Under the pieces are notes generated by a model. The model had not been told where the DNA came from. It made no database searches and saw only the letters and a list, made by a program, of their open reading frames with translations. DNA of 36,582 nt from Dichloromethanomonas sp964477085 (GTDB lineage Bacteria; Bacillota; Desulfitobacteriia; Desulfitobacteriales; Syntrophobotulaceae), in the NCBI GenBank assembly GCA_964477085.1, contig CAYZDF010000028.1, forward strand, positions 1 to 36,582, given 5' to 3'. Positions 6,517 through 14,924 of this stretch are shown here, in pieces. The stretch's first letter is position 1, and every line of letters starts with the position of its first letter. The position numbers and the translations under genes are program-made.

Positions 6517-8853
6517 GTGGCTACTAGAAGGAAGCAAAGAGGAGTTCGCAAGAAAAAAGAAAGTTTGAGTAACGCCATTAAGAATGAGATACTGGGTATT
6601 CTTATTATAGGAATAGCCTGCTTGGGTTTTGTTCTGCTCTATACCAACAATGGCAGTCCTATCGCCAGTAATATTGTTAAAATACTGCGGGTGACAGCCG
6701 GTGATGGAAGTATAGGCATTTTTCTTGTGATCGGTGCTGTTGGAATTAGCTTGATGGGAAAAAGCCGAAAGACAGTGAGAATGAGGATCATTGGCGTGTT
6801 AATGCTGTGGTTGGTTTTTGAAGGATTTATTCACCTTAGCTTGGGTAGTGGATATCCCTCTTCGGAGCTGTTTGCGCTGGGAAAGACAGGGCAAGGGGGC
6901 GGGCTTATCGGAGCTGGCATCAGTATATTGCTAATTAACCTCATCGGCGTAACAGGAGCTTATATTATTCTGGTTGTCTTAGCTGCAATTGGCGCAGTTC
7001 TGACCATCAATCGATCTCTTGTCGGTACTTTTATAGATACATTTGTGATTTGCCGTAAAGTAATTCTCTCAGTTTTTAGGCAAATCAATGACTTTCTTAA
7101 AGTGATTGCTGATGGTGAAAGAGAAAAAAAACTTCAAAGGAATCAAAATAGAACTGGTGCTTTTTCTGTTCGTCGTAAAGAACCCGTGCGGACTGAACCA
7201 GAGTATATTTTCGAATCACATGAAGATAACACCATAGTTGACCTGCCGGCTCTTAATGACCAGGATACCAAGGTCCAACCGATTCCCAAGATGGGACGGG
7301 AACATCCTGTAATTGAGAGAAAAGTTGAAGAAGCAGAAAAAGCAGATAAGATGAATGAATCCAAGGCTCCCCTAGGAAAGCTTACAGGAACACCTCTCTC
7401 ACGTCAGACTGATAAAAACCAAAATTATCGGCTCCCTCCTATAAATCTTCTTCATAAATCCATGAGAAAAGGTAATAAAGCTAATAAGGATCTTTCGGAT
7501 AATGTGAGGTTACTGGAAGAAACTCTCGCTAGTTTTGGTGTGCGAGTCAAGGTCACCCGTGTGACACAAGGCCCTACCATCACCCGTTATGAAGTACAAC
7601 CAGCTCCAGGTGTAAAAGTAAGTAAAATAACCAGTCTTTCTGATGACATTGCACTTAGTTTAGCGGCACGAGATGTAAGAATCGAAGCACCCATTCCAGG
7701 GAAGTCAGCAGTAGGCATCGAAGTGCCTAATCGAGAAGTCGCTGTGGTTCACTTCAGAGAAGTATTGGAGAGTGAGGAATTTCAAGGTTCTCAAAGCAAG
7801 CTCAGTCTGGCACTTGGTAAAGATATCACCGGTTCCGCTGTAGTTGGTGATCTTTCCAGAATGCCGCACTTGCTCATAGCTGGTGCTACGGGTTCGGGAA
7901 AATCTGTCTGTATCAACACTCTGATCGCAAGTATTGTTTATAAGTCTAAACCGGACGAGGTTAAGCTATTATTGATCGACCCTAAGATGGTGGAATTAGC
8001 AAATTACAATGGTATACCTCATCTCATTTCACCAGTTGTTACGGAACCACAAAAAGCTGCCAGTGCACTCAAATGGATCGTCACCGAGATGGAAACCCGA
8101 TATGAATTATTTGCCTCGGCAGGGGTAAGAGATATTTTACGGTATAATTTCATCATGGGGGAAAAGAAAGAGGAAGAACAAAAACCATTACCATATGTCG
8201 TCGTTATTATTGATGAATTAGCCGATCTCATGATGGTCGCACCAGGGGAAGTTGAAGAAGCAATTTGTCGTCTAGCTCAAATGGCTAGAGCAGCAGGAAT
8301 TCACCTTATTGTTGCTACCCAAAGACCCTCAGTTGATGTCATAACAGGACTGATCAAAGCCAATATTCCATCGCGCATTGCTTTTGCCGTATCGTCTCAG
8401 ATAGACTCCAGAACTATTCTGGATATGGGTGGTGCAGAAAAACTATTAGGGCGCGGGGATATGCTGTATAATCCTATTGGCGTAAGCAAACCTATCAGGG
8501 TGCAAGGTTGTTTCTTAGCTGATAAAGAAGTAAAAAACATCGTAGATTACTTAATGGAGCAGGCTAAACCAGAATACTGTGAGATACCAGTAACCAGCCT
8601 GCAGAGTGTTCAAGCTGAAGAACCGGAAGATGAGTTTTTCTATAAAGCAGCATACATCTTTTTTGAGAATAATACGGCTTCGGTATCCCTTCTTCAACGT
8701 CGGTTGCGAATTGGTTACACCAGAGCAGCCAGAATCATGGATCTTTTGGAAGATAAAGGGGTGGTGGGGCAATATGAAGGATCCAAACCACGTGAATTGC
8801 TTCTTACCAAAGGTCAGTTTGATCTGAAATTTGGTAATAATGATCAGATATAG
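6517..8853 (+). CDS. spoIIIE: DNA translocase FtsK/SpoIIIE
   Basis: 778 residues. The N-terminal quarter has several membrane helices (ILGILIIGIACLGFVLLY, IGIFLVIGAVGISLMG, IIGVLMLWLVFEGFIHL, LINLIGVTGAYIILVVLAAI), followed by a charged linker (about 200-310) and the RecA-like motor. Walker A is LLIAGATGSGKSVCINTL and Walker B is VVVIIDELADLMM. The last 65 residues are the winged-helix gamma domain that reads KOPS/SRS orientation sequences (SVSLLQRRLRIGYTRAARIM). It pumps chromosomal DNA through the closing septum, and in spore formers into the forespore. The start is GTG 6517, since TTGGAGG lies 5 bases before it; the in-frame TTG 6505 is itself part of that ribosome site. Confidence 0.96.
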   Translation: MATRRKQRGVRKKKESLSNAIKNEILGILIIGIACLGFVLLYTNNGSPIASNIVKILRVTAGDGSIGIFLVIGAVGISLMGKSRKTVRMRIIGVLMLWLVFEGFIHLSLGSGYPSSELFALGKTGQGGGLIGAGISILLINLIGVTGAYIILVVLAAIGAVLTINRSLVGTFIDTFVICRKVILSVFRQINDFLKVIADGEREKKLQRNQNRTGAFSVRRKEPVRTEPEYIFESHEDNTIVDLPALNDQDTKVQPIPKMGREHPVIERKVEEAEKADKMNESKAPLGKLTGTPLSRQTDKNQNYRLPPINLLHKSMRKGNKANKDLSDNVRLLEETLASFGVRVKVTRVTQGPTITRYEVQPAPGVKVSKITSLSDDIALSLAARDVRIEAPIPGKSAVGIEVPNREVAVVHFREVLESEEFQGSQSKLSLALGKDITGSAVVGDLSRMPHLLIAGATGSGKSVCINTLIASIVYKSKPDEVKLLLIDPKMVELANYNGIPHLISPVVTEPQKAASALKWIVTEMETRYELFASAGVRDILRYNFIMGEKKEEEQKPLPYVVVIIDELADLMMVAPGEVEEAICRLAQMARAAGIHLIVATQRPSVDVITGLIKANIPSRIAFAVSSQIDSRTILDMGGAEKLLGRGDMLYNPIGVSKPIRVQGCFLADKEVKNIVDYLMEQAKPEYCEIPVTSLQSVQAEEPEDEFFYKAAYIFFENNTASVSLLQRRLRIGYTRAARIMDLLEDKGVVGQYEGSKPRELLLTKGQFDLKFGNNDQI

Positions 8854-8934
8854 AAAATAAGCTAAAATCCCAATAAATTTTGAAGGATTCGCAAACAATA
8901 TTGTAGAATAAAAGAAAATATCGGAGAAAAAAGT

Positions 8935-9978
8935 ATGTTAGAGGATATTTCAGTTAATGAATTATCCAGGTTGGATAATGCAGTATATATTGATGTGCGT
9001 TCACAACAAGAGTATTCAGAAGGAACTATCCCTGGAGCTGTGAATGTTCCTCTGTTTGATGATCAGGAAAGAGCTAAGATCGGAACAATTTATACCCGGG
9101 AATCACCCAAAAAAGCGATGGACTTAGGACTGCAAATTGCCAGCAATAAACTGCCTTCTTTGTACAAACAAGTTGAACACCTGGCTGGGAAAGGTTCTGT
9201 TATGCTTTTTTGCTGGCGTGGTGGGATGAGAAGCAAGTCCCTGGCAACCATTCTTGATCTGATGGGGATGCCTGTTTATCGGTTGAATGGCGGTTATAAG
9301 GCATACAGACGCTTTATTGTTGATTTCTTTGCCGCTGAATTCCCCTTCCATATTGTCGTATTAAGAGGAAATACAGGTGCGGGAAAAACGGAAATATTAA
9401 AAAGATTAAAAGTTGATGGTTACCCTGTTATCGACTTGGAAGGGTTATCTAATAATAGAGGTTCAGTTTTTGGGTCGATTGGATTAGGTAACCAACCTAC
9501 TCAAAAGCAGTTTGAAGCGATGTTATTTGAAGAGATTAAACGCTACTCTGATCATACCTATTTAATAGTAGAGTGTGAAAGTAAGCGAATAGGGAGGATT
9601 ACTGTTCCTGATTCAATCTTTTCAGCCATGCAGGAAGGTACACAGGTTTTGATTTTTGATACATTAAAGAATCGTGCTCAACGCTTAGTTCATGAGTATA
9701 CCGAGATTTCTTCAGAATTTGATGAAGATCTTACTTTTGCCTTAGAAAGGTTGAAAAAAAGATTAGGGAACACTAGTTTAAGTGAACTGTTGGAAATGCT
9801 CCAAAATAAAGCCTATAAAGACTTTGCCACAAAAATAATTATTGAATACTATGATAAGCTTTATGGCTATCCTAATGAATATAACAGCGATTATGAACTA
9901 TGTATTGATAATAGACGTATTGAAGAAGGAATAATGCAATTCAAATATTTCCTTAATAATAGGTTTTTTTTAACTTAA
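8935..9978 (+). CDS. mnmH: tRNA 2-selenouridine synthase MnmH (SelU)
   Basis: 347 residues: an N-terminal rhodanese domain (about 1-130, AVYIDVRSQQEYSEGTIPGA) with the catalytic Cys93 in FCWRGGMRSKS, then a P-loop domain with GNTGAGKT at 145-152. This two-domain layout and the CWRGGMRS signature are specific to MnmH, which converts 2-thiouridine to 2-selenouridine at the wobble base of tRNAs for Lys, Glu and Gln via geranyl-thiouridine, using selenophosphate. Its presence implies a SelD enzyme elsewhere in the genome and access to selenium. Start ATG 8935 follows GGAG. It is 81 bases after ftsK with no terminator seen between. Confidence 0.93.
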   Translation: MLEDISVNELSRLDNAVYIDVRSQQEYSEGTIPGAVNVPLFDDQERAKIGTIYTRESPKKAMDLGLQIASNKLPSLYKQVEHLAGKGSVMLFCWRGGMRSKSLATILDLMGMPVYRLNGGYKAYRRFIVDFFAAEFPFHIVVLRGNTGAGKTEILKRLKVDGYPVIDLEGLSNNRGSVFGSIGLGNQPTQKQFEAMLFEEIKRYSDHTYLIVECESKRIGRITVPDSIFSAMQEGTQVLIFDTLKNRAQRLVHEYTEISSEFDEDLTFALERLKKRLGNTSLSELLEMLQNKAYKDFATKIIIEYYDKLYGYPNEYNSDYELCIDNRRIEEGIMQFKYFLNNRFFLT

Positions 9979-10023
9979 GTTCAATGGATTGTAAAAATAC
10001 GAGGAAGTTTAGGTGGTGAACAG

Positions 10024-10779
10024 ATGGCTGGAGAAGGGCTAATACTACGGGAGACCAGGGAAAAATATGGCTGGAGTTATCATGATGTTGAAGAAAGTAT
10101 CAAAATTAGAGTGATGTACTTGGAAGCACTAGAGAACGAACGGTATGATCTGCTGCCGGGTAAGACGTATACGAAAGGATTTTTAAGAACATATTCAAAA
10201 CATCTTGGGCTTAATTCGGATGAGATTATTGACCTCTATAGTGCTGGTTTACAGCCGGAAGCTACGCCTGAAGTTCACCCGCCGTTAACGCCGATTCAAA
10301 GCACACCTGTGTGGTTTAAGCCGACGGTCTTGCTTGTCATGGCTCTCTTTGCTGTGATCATTGTTGTTGGTATAACCTATCTTAGTAAGATGAATGATAA
10401 TCCACAAGTTTCTGATTATCAGCCAACACCATTACCTTCAGCTCCCCAAGTACAAACGCCACCGCCTTCCGATCAACAGAAAAATCCCCCGCCCCAGGAG
10501 CAGTCGCCTGTTACGTATGAGGGTATCGTCGCAGAAATCGAATTTAAACAGGATTGTTGGCTTACAGTCAGAGTCGATGGGGCCATTGTTCAGGATGGTA
10601 TTAGCTCGGCAGGAACATCCAAAGCTTTTCAGGGGAAGAAACGGATTGAATTTCTTAGTATCGGTAATGCCGGTGGCATCACACTCAAGATCAATGGTAA
10701 GGAGATTCCGCCACTGGGAGCACCCAAGGAAGTGGTTCAAAACTATGTCATAACCGAAGAAACAGTTAAAAATTTCTAA
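10024..10779 (+). CDS. rodZ: RodZ-like helix-turn-helix membrane protein
   Basis: 251 residues: an N-terminal Xre-like HTH_25 domain (LRETREKYGWSYHDVEESIK to about residue 75), one membrane helix near 100-122 (VLLVMALFAVIIVVGITYL), a proline/glutamine-rich linker and a C-terminal DUF4115 domain (DCWLTVRVDGAIVQDGI). This is the architecture of RodZ, which links MreB to the membrane and helps set cell shape. It starts 45 bases after mnmH with ribosome site GGTGG, so it may be cotranscribed. A terminator hairpin follows. In Bacillota this gene often lies near rimO/pgsA/cinA; here the pst cluster separates it from that group. Confidence 0.88.
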   Translation: MAGEGLILRETREKYGWSYHDVEESIKIRVMYLEALENERYDLLPGKTYTKGFLRTYSKHLGLNSDEIIDLYSAGLQPEATPEVHPPLTPIQSTPVWFKPTVLLVMALFAVIIVVGITYLSKMNDNPQVSDYQPTPLPSAPQVQTPPPSDQQKNPPPQEQSPVTYEGIVAEIEFKQDCWLTVRVDGAIVQDGISSAGTSKAFQGKKRIEFLSIGNAGGITLKINGKEIPPLGAPKEVVQNYVITEETVKNF

Positions 10780-10873
10780 AATCTTTCATCAAACCTTTTC
10801 GATCTTTTATTTTAAAAACTATTGAAATACCTTTAATCCCTATAGTCCTGACATTGAATAGGAAATTCATTTA

Positions 10874-10906
10874 AAATGCCTGAAATATTCTTCAGGCATT
10901 TGGTTA
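10874..10906 (+). terminator. Intrinsic terminator-like hairpin after rodZ
   Basis: An 11-bp perfect stem (10874-10884 with 10891-10901) and a 6-base loop, ending in TTT then GGTTATT. The uridine run is short, so efficiency is uncertain, but its place between rodZ and the pstS promoter fits a terminator. Confidence 0.7.
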
Positions 10907-10934
10907 TTATTAAGTTAATAGATCAAATTCAAGG

Positions 10935-10988
10935 TTTACACAGAATTAACAATCACATAATTTAGCCTTAAAGTACATGTCATATAAT
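10935..10988 (+). promoter_or_regulatory. Candidate PhoP-box promoter of pstS
   Basis: TTTACA (10935-10940) and TTAACA (10946-10951) are direct repeats 11 bp apart, matching the Bacillus PhoP half-site pattern TT(A/T/C)ACA with 5-base spacing. A TATAAT -10 element follows at 10983-10988 with no good -35, as is common at PhoP-activated promoters. The pstS start is 41 bases further on. Confidence 0.65.
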
Positions 10989-11029
10989 CCACAATATAAA
11001 GAACAAACATTTTTTGGAGGAATGGATAA

Positions 11030-11893
11030 ATGAAAATCTTCAAGCACAAAACTCTTACTGTCTTACTGATAACTGTTGTTATCGCTTCTCTCGCACTGGT
11101 TGGTTGCACCCAAAAAGCTCCAGCTCCTGCTGAAAAACCTGCTGAACCAGCACTTAGTGGCACAGTTACAATGGCCGGCTCCACCTCTGTACAACCTCTT
11201 TCTGAAGAACTTAGTACCGCATTTATGGACAAGAATAAAGAAGTTAGAATTGAAGTAGCTGGTGGCGGTTCTGGCGCAGGCGTCAAAGCTGCACAAACCA
11301 AAACAGCCGATATCGGTGCTGCTTCAAGAGATATCAAATCAAGTGAAACTGGAATCAAAGCTATCGTTATCTGCATGGACGGAATCGCTGTTGTTGTTAA
11401 CCCCAAGAGCACAGTTGACGAATTAACCATGGATCAGGTTAAGGATATCTTCTCCGGTAAGATTACCAACTGGAAAGAAGTTGGCGGAAGTGATTCTCAG
11501 ATCGTTGTTGTTAACAGAGAAGAAGGATCCGGAACCCGTGGTGCATTTGAAGAGATCGTTTTGCACAAAGGTGACAAAGTTCCGTTCACTGACAAAGCCA
11601 TTATCCAAAATTCAACCGGTGTAGTTCGTGAAGCAGTTTCCAAAGATGTAAATGCCATCGGCTACATCTCTCTCGGTGGTCTTAATAATACAGTTAAACC
11701 GGTAAAAGTTGACGGTGCTGAAGCAACTGTTGACAACATTAAATCTAAAAAATATCCAATCGCCAGACCTTTCAACTACCTTGTTAATGAAGCTCAAGCT
11801 CCCAGTGAAGTTGCTCAGGCATTCATTGACTATGTACTGAGCGATGAAGGTCAGAAGATCGTTGAAGAAAACGGATATATTACTGCAAAATAA
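11030..11893 (+). CDS. pstS: Phosphate ABC transporter substrate-binding lipoprotein PstS
   Basis: 287 residues. A lipoprotein signal peptide ends at lipobox LVGC with Cys26, then a Pro/Ala-rich spacer, then the PBP-like phosphate-binding domain. Phosphate-contact motifs are visible: AGSTSVQPL, GGGSGAG and ADIGAASRD, plus REEGSGTRGAFEE and QNSTGVVREAVS. It captures inorganic phosphate outside the membrane and hands it to PstCA. The ribosome site GGAGG lies before ATG 11030. Codon use looks strongly biased, consistent with high expression. It has its own promoter and a downstream hairpin that partly separates it from pstC. Confidence 0.96.
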   Translation: MKIFKHKTLTVLLITVVIASLALVGCTQKAPAPAEKPAEPALSGTVTMAGSTSVQPLSEELSTAFMDKNKEVRIEVAGGGSGAGVKAAQTKTADIGAASRDIKSSETGIKAIVICMDGIAVVVNPKSTVDELTMDQVKDIFSGKITNWKEVGGSDSQIVVVNREEGSGTRGAFEEIVLHKGDKVPFTDKAIIQNSTGVVREAVSKDVNAIGYISLGGLNNTVKPVKVDGAEATVDNIKSKKYPIARPFNYLVNEAQAPSEVAQAFIDYVLSDEGQKIVEENGYITAK

Positions 11894-11921
11894 TTACCAA
11901 TTGTTATAATACTATAGTTTT

Positions 11922-11958
11922 GGGAGGATGGATATTTAATCCATCCTCCCTGTCATTT
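11922..11958 (+). terminator. Hairpin after pstS
   Basis: An 11-bp perfect stem, GGGAGGATGGA (11922-11932) pairing with 11940-11950, with a 7-base loop, followed by TGTCATTTT. This could end most pstS transcripts or protect the 3' end, giving more PstS than membrane components. Confidence 0.7.
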
Positions 11959-12071
11959 TGCTACCCTGAAAATAACCCTATCTACAATATACATAATTAT
12001 CAAAGTGAGATTTAGCTGACTAAAGATACCTTGTTTTGCCCAAGCTAAATTAAAAAAAGTAAAATACAAAC

Positions 12072-12125
12072 TTAACACAAACTTAACATTGAGCAAACTT
12101 TTCGTTAATTTGCATTTGATAGAAT
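12072..12125 (+). promoter_or_regulatory. Candidate PhoP-box promoter of pstCAB
   Basis: TTAACA occurs at 12072-12077 and again at 12083-12088, exactly 11 bp apart, and a third in-phase unit TTAATT is at 12105-12110 (the intervening position is CAAACT). A -10 element TAGAAT follows at 12120-12125. This is a textbook array of PhoP half-sites on one DNA face. It gives pstCAB a second promoter, separate from that of pstS. Confidence 0.75.
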
Positions 12126-12159
12126 TAACTGAACTTCATGATTTGTTCTGGGGGGGAAA

Positions 12160-13065
12160 ATGTTGGACAGGAACTTAGAAGAACGCATCGTCAGAGTCTT
12201 ACTCTTCATAACAGCTTTTACCGCTGTGTTCAGTGTTTTGCTTATAGGTTTTTTTGTTTTTAAAGAGGGTTCTCCGGTGTTGGTTAAATATGGATTAAGC
12301 AATTTTATCTTGGGAACCAAGTGGAATCCAACCAGCCAGGTTTATGGGATTCTTTCCATGATCGTGGGGACAATCTTCGTTACCTTTGTGTCTATTTTGA
12401 TCGGCGCCCCCATGGGTATTGCTGTGGCTATTTATCTTGCTGAGATTGCATCCGAAAAATTCGCAAGAGTCATTACCCCAGCAGTAGAACTCTTGGCAGG
12501 AATACCTTCTGTGGTATATGGATTGTTCGGAATGTTTGCCATAAGAGGGGTTATCGAGAGTATTTCGCGTGGTCCCTTACACAACATTTTGCCAGCTAAT
12601 TACCAATCAGGGTATTCCATATTAACGGCTGGAATTGTGCTGGCTATCATGATCTTACCTACAGTCATCAATATTTCTCTCGATTCTCTACGGGCTGTCC
12701 CCAGGGAATACAAGGAAGGATCTTTGGCTTTAGGGGCTTCTCATTGGCAAACCATTCATAAAGTATTGGTTCCTGCTGCCAAATCAGGGATATTAACTGC
12801 TGTCATTTTAGGAATCGGACGGGCTTTAGGAGAGACAATGGCGGTCATCATGGTTATCGGGAATACCCCACTTATCCCTGAATTTAGTTGGACAGGTTTA
12901 TTTGCGCCTGCCAGATCACTGACCGCTAACATCGCTTTGGAGATGGGTTATGCAGCACCCGAACACCAGCAGGCTCTTTTCGCAACGGGTATCGTCCTCT
13001 TTGTATTCATTATTGTCTTGAATTCGATCACCAGCATGTTTGTTCGTAAGGGGGTAAGAAGCTAA
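12160..13065 (+). CDS. pstC: Phosphate ABC transporter permease PstC
   Basis: 301 residues with six membrane helices. The binding-protein-dependent transport motif (EAA loop) is REYKEGSLALGASHWQTIHKVLVPAA, here split for reading as REYKEGSLALGASHW and QTIHKVLVPAA. Other PstC features are GIPSVVYGLFGMF and GRALGETMAVIMVIGN. It forms the membrane channel with PstA. ATG 12160 lies after a GGGGGG ribosome site. Its stop overlaps the first base of pstA (TAATG), indicating translational coupling. Confidence 0.95.
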   Translation: MLDRNLEERIVRVLLFITAFTAVFSVLLIGFFVFKEGSPVLVKYGLSNFILGTKWNPTSQVYGILSMIVGTIFVTFVSILIGAPMGIAVAIYLAEIASEKFARVITPAVELLAGIPSVVYGLFGMFAIRGVIESISRGPLHNILPANYQSGYSILTAGIVLAIMILPTVINISLDSLRAVPREYKEGSLALGASHWQTIHKVLVPAAKSGILTAVILGIGRALGETMAVIMVIGNTPLIPEFSWTGLFAPARSLTANIALEMGYAAPEHQQALFATGIVLFVFIIVLNSITSMFVRKGVRS

Positions 13066-13907
13066 TGACCAGAGTAGAAAGAAGTCAGAGAATGGCTTTT
13101 GGTATTTTAAGCTTTGCTGCTCTTTTTACCGTTATAATTCTTGCTTTAATCATCGGCTACATCATGAAACAAGGAATTGCTCAGATTAGCTTAGACTTCC
13201 TGCTGGATAAACCCAGAAAGATGGGATCCGAGGGAGGAATATTCCCTGCTATTTTAGGAACGCTTTACTTGGTCTTGGTAACCATGACTGTTGCTACGCC
13301 TATTGGTGTAGGTGCTGCTATTTATTTAAATGAATATACGTCTCATGGCAGGATGACCAGTGTCATTCGTTTTGCGACAGAAGCGTTGGCAGGTATCCCT
13401 TCAATTGTATTCGGACTTTTTGGATTTGCTTTCTTCGTGATCTTATTAAAACCTATAACCGGCGGGTGGTCTATTGTTTCAGGTGCATTGACTGGGGTGA
13501 CGATGATTTTACCAACAATCGTACGGACGTCCGAGGAGGCTTTAAAAGCAGTACCTGATACTCTGCGGGAAGGCAGCTTAGCCTTGGGAACAACAAAATG
13601 GCAGACCATTAAAAAGCTTATCCTGCCTACAGCTTTCCCAGGTATTATGACAGGGTTGATTCTATCCATTGGAAGAGTCATTGGTGAAACTGCAGCCTTT
13701 CTTTTAACCCTTGGAGGCAGTCTATTAATTCCAAAATCTATCTTTGATGGAGGAAGAACTCTATCTCTTCATTTATATATGGTAGCAATGGAAACGGGTG
13801 CGATGGACGTAGCATTCGGTACGAGTGCAGTACTCATCTTCCTTATCTTGATAATTAACTTAACCGCAAGTTGGTTTTTCAGGAAATTGATCAAACGTTT
13901 TTCTTAG
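13065..13907 (+). CDS. pstA: Phosphate ABC transporter permease PstA
   Basis: 280 residues with six predicted membrane helices. The EAA loop reads DTLREGSLALGTTKWQTIKK, followed by LPTAFPGIMTGLILSIGR and GETAAFLLTLGGS, typical of PstA. It pairs with PstC to form the phosphate channel. It overlaps pstC by one base and ends 12 bases before pstB. Confidence 0.95.
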   Translation: MTRVERSQRMAFGILSFAALFTVIILALIIGYIMKQGIAQISLDFLLDKPRKMGSEGGIFPAILGTLYLVLVTMTVATPIGVGAAIYLNEYTSHGRMTSVIRFATEALAGIPSIVFGLFGFAFFVILLKPITGGWSIVSGALTGVTMILPTIVRTSEEALKAVPDTLREGSLALGTTKWQTIKKLILPTAFPGIMTGLILSIGRVIGETAAFLLTLGGSLLIPKSIFDGGRTLSLHLYMVAMETGAMDVAFGTSAVLIFLILIINLTASWFFRKLIKRFS

Positions 13908-13919
13908 GGGTGATAAAAT

Positions 13920-14711
13920 ATGGCAGAATACTATAATAACGGTAACGGAAAACAATATGCAACCAAAATAAAAGTAGATAGTCTTGACTTATTTTATGGT
14001 AATTTCCAAGCCCTTAAGAATATTAACTTGGAGATTCCTGAAAAACAGGTAACCGCTTTAATCGGTCCCTCGGGCTGTGGAAAATCAACCTTCCTGCGAA
14101 CAATAAACCGGATGAATGATCTGATTAAAAGTGTTTCGATTAAGGGAAAAATAGCGATTGATAATCAGGATATCTACGATCGGGCCATTGATGTTGTAGA
14201 GCTGCGAAAGAAAGTAGGGATGGTATTCCAAAAACCGAATCCCTTCCCGATGAGTATTCTGGAGAATGTTGCCTATGGCCCCAAAGCGCACGGTATTAAA
14301 GATAAGGCCAAAATATCGGAGATTGTTGAGAAAAGTCTGAACCAAGCCGCACTATGGGATGAGGTCAAAGACCGTTTGTATACATCAGCTATGGGATTAT
14401 CCGGAGGACAACAACAACGCCTTTGTATTGCTCGGGTCTTAGCGGTGGAACCTGAAGTGTTACTGATGGATGAACCAACCTCTGCCCTAGATCCGTTAGC
14501 TACTTTAAAAGTTGAAGAATTAGTTAACGAACTCAAAGAGCTCTATACAATTGTTATCGTAACTCATAATATGCAGCAAGCCGCTCGGATATCCGATATT
14601 ACTTCTTTCTTCTTAAATGGTGAAATCATCGAAACAGATGTCACCCGAAGGATGTTTACAAACCCCAATAACAAGAAAACAGAAGATTATATCACGGGAA
14701 AATTTGGTTGA
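13920..14711 (+). CDS. pstB: Phosphate ABC transporter ATP-binding protein PstB
   Basis: 263 residues, full length for PstB. Walker A is GPSGCGKST, the Q-loop is MVFQKPNPFPMS, the ABC signature is LSGGQQQR, Walker B is VLLMDEPTSALDP, and the switch His is in IVIVTHNMQQAARISD. The NPFPMSI segment is diagnostic of PstB among ABC ATPases. It drives phosphate uptake with PstSCA. No phoU follows it; a terminator does, and phoU is found 16 kb away at 30781. Confidence 0.97.
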   Translation: MAEYYNNGNGKQYATKIKVDSLDLFYGNFQALKNINLEIPEKQVTALIGPSGCGKSTFLRTINRMNDLIKSVSIKGKIAIDNQDIYDRAIDVVELRKKVGMVFQKPNPFPMSILENVAYGPKAHGIKDKAKISEIVEKSLNQAALWDEVKDRLYTSAMGLSGGQQQRLCIARVLAVEPEVLLMDEPTSALDPLATLKVEELVNELKELYTIVIVTHNMQQAARISDITSFFLNGEIIETDVTRRMFTNPNNKKTEDYITGKFG

Positions 14712-14744
14712 CATTTAGATATAATATTCTGTGATTACTATTTT

Positions 14745-14772
14745 TGAAGCCATTTTGGCTTCATTTTTCATT
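14745..14772 (+). terminator. Intrinsic terminator after pstB
   Basis: Stem TGAAGCC/GGCTTCA (14745-14751 with 14757-14763), loop ATTTT, then TTTTTCATTT. It closes the pst operon. Confidence 0.85.
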
Positions 14773-14852
14773 TGGTAAATTTTTTAATTTAACTAATTTC
14801 ATTCCTGAAGTATTTTCGAGTCTTTTTTAATTATTTTTCATTTAGAATAGTT

Positions 14853-14882
14853 TTGACACTAAGGGAGATATTGGTATATACT
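14853..14882 (+). promoter_or_regulatory. SigA-type promoter of rimO
   Basis: TTGACA at 14853-14858 and TATACT at 14877-14882 with 18 bases between. It rules out the longer open frame that begins exactly at this TTG, because that start would lie inside the -35 element. Confidence 0.75.
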
Positions 14883-14924
14883 GAAATGAACATAAATATC
14901 TCACTGATTTTTTTGAGGTGGAAG

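Noticed and set aside
10936..11430. A 164-codon minus-strand frame over the start of pstS
   Set aside because: It is antisense to a certain gene with strong codon bias, has no ribosome site, and is a by-product of that bias.
14853..14924. N-terminal extension of rimO
   Set aside because: The start codon is the -35 box of a good promoter, and the added residues are not part of the RimO family.
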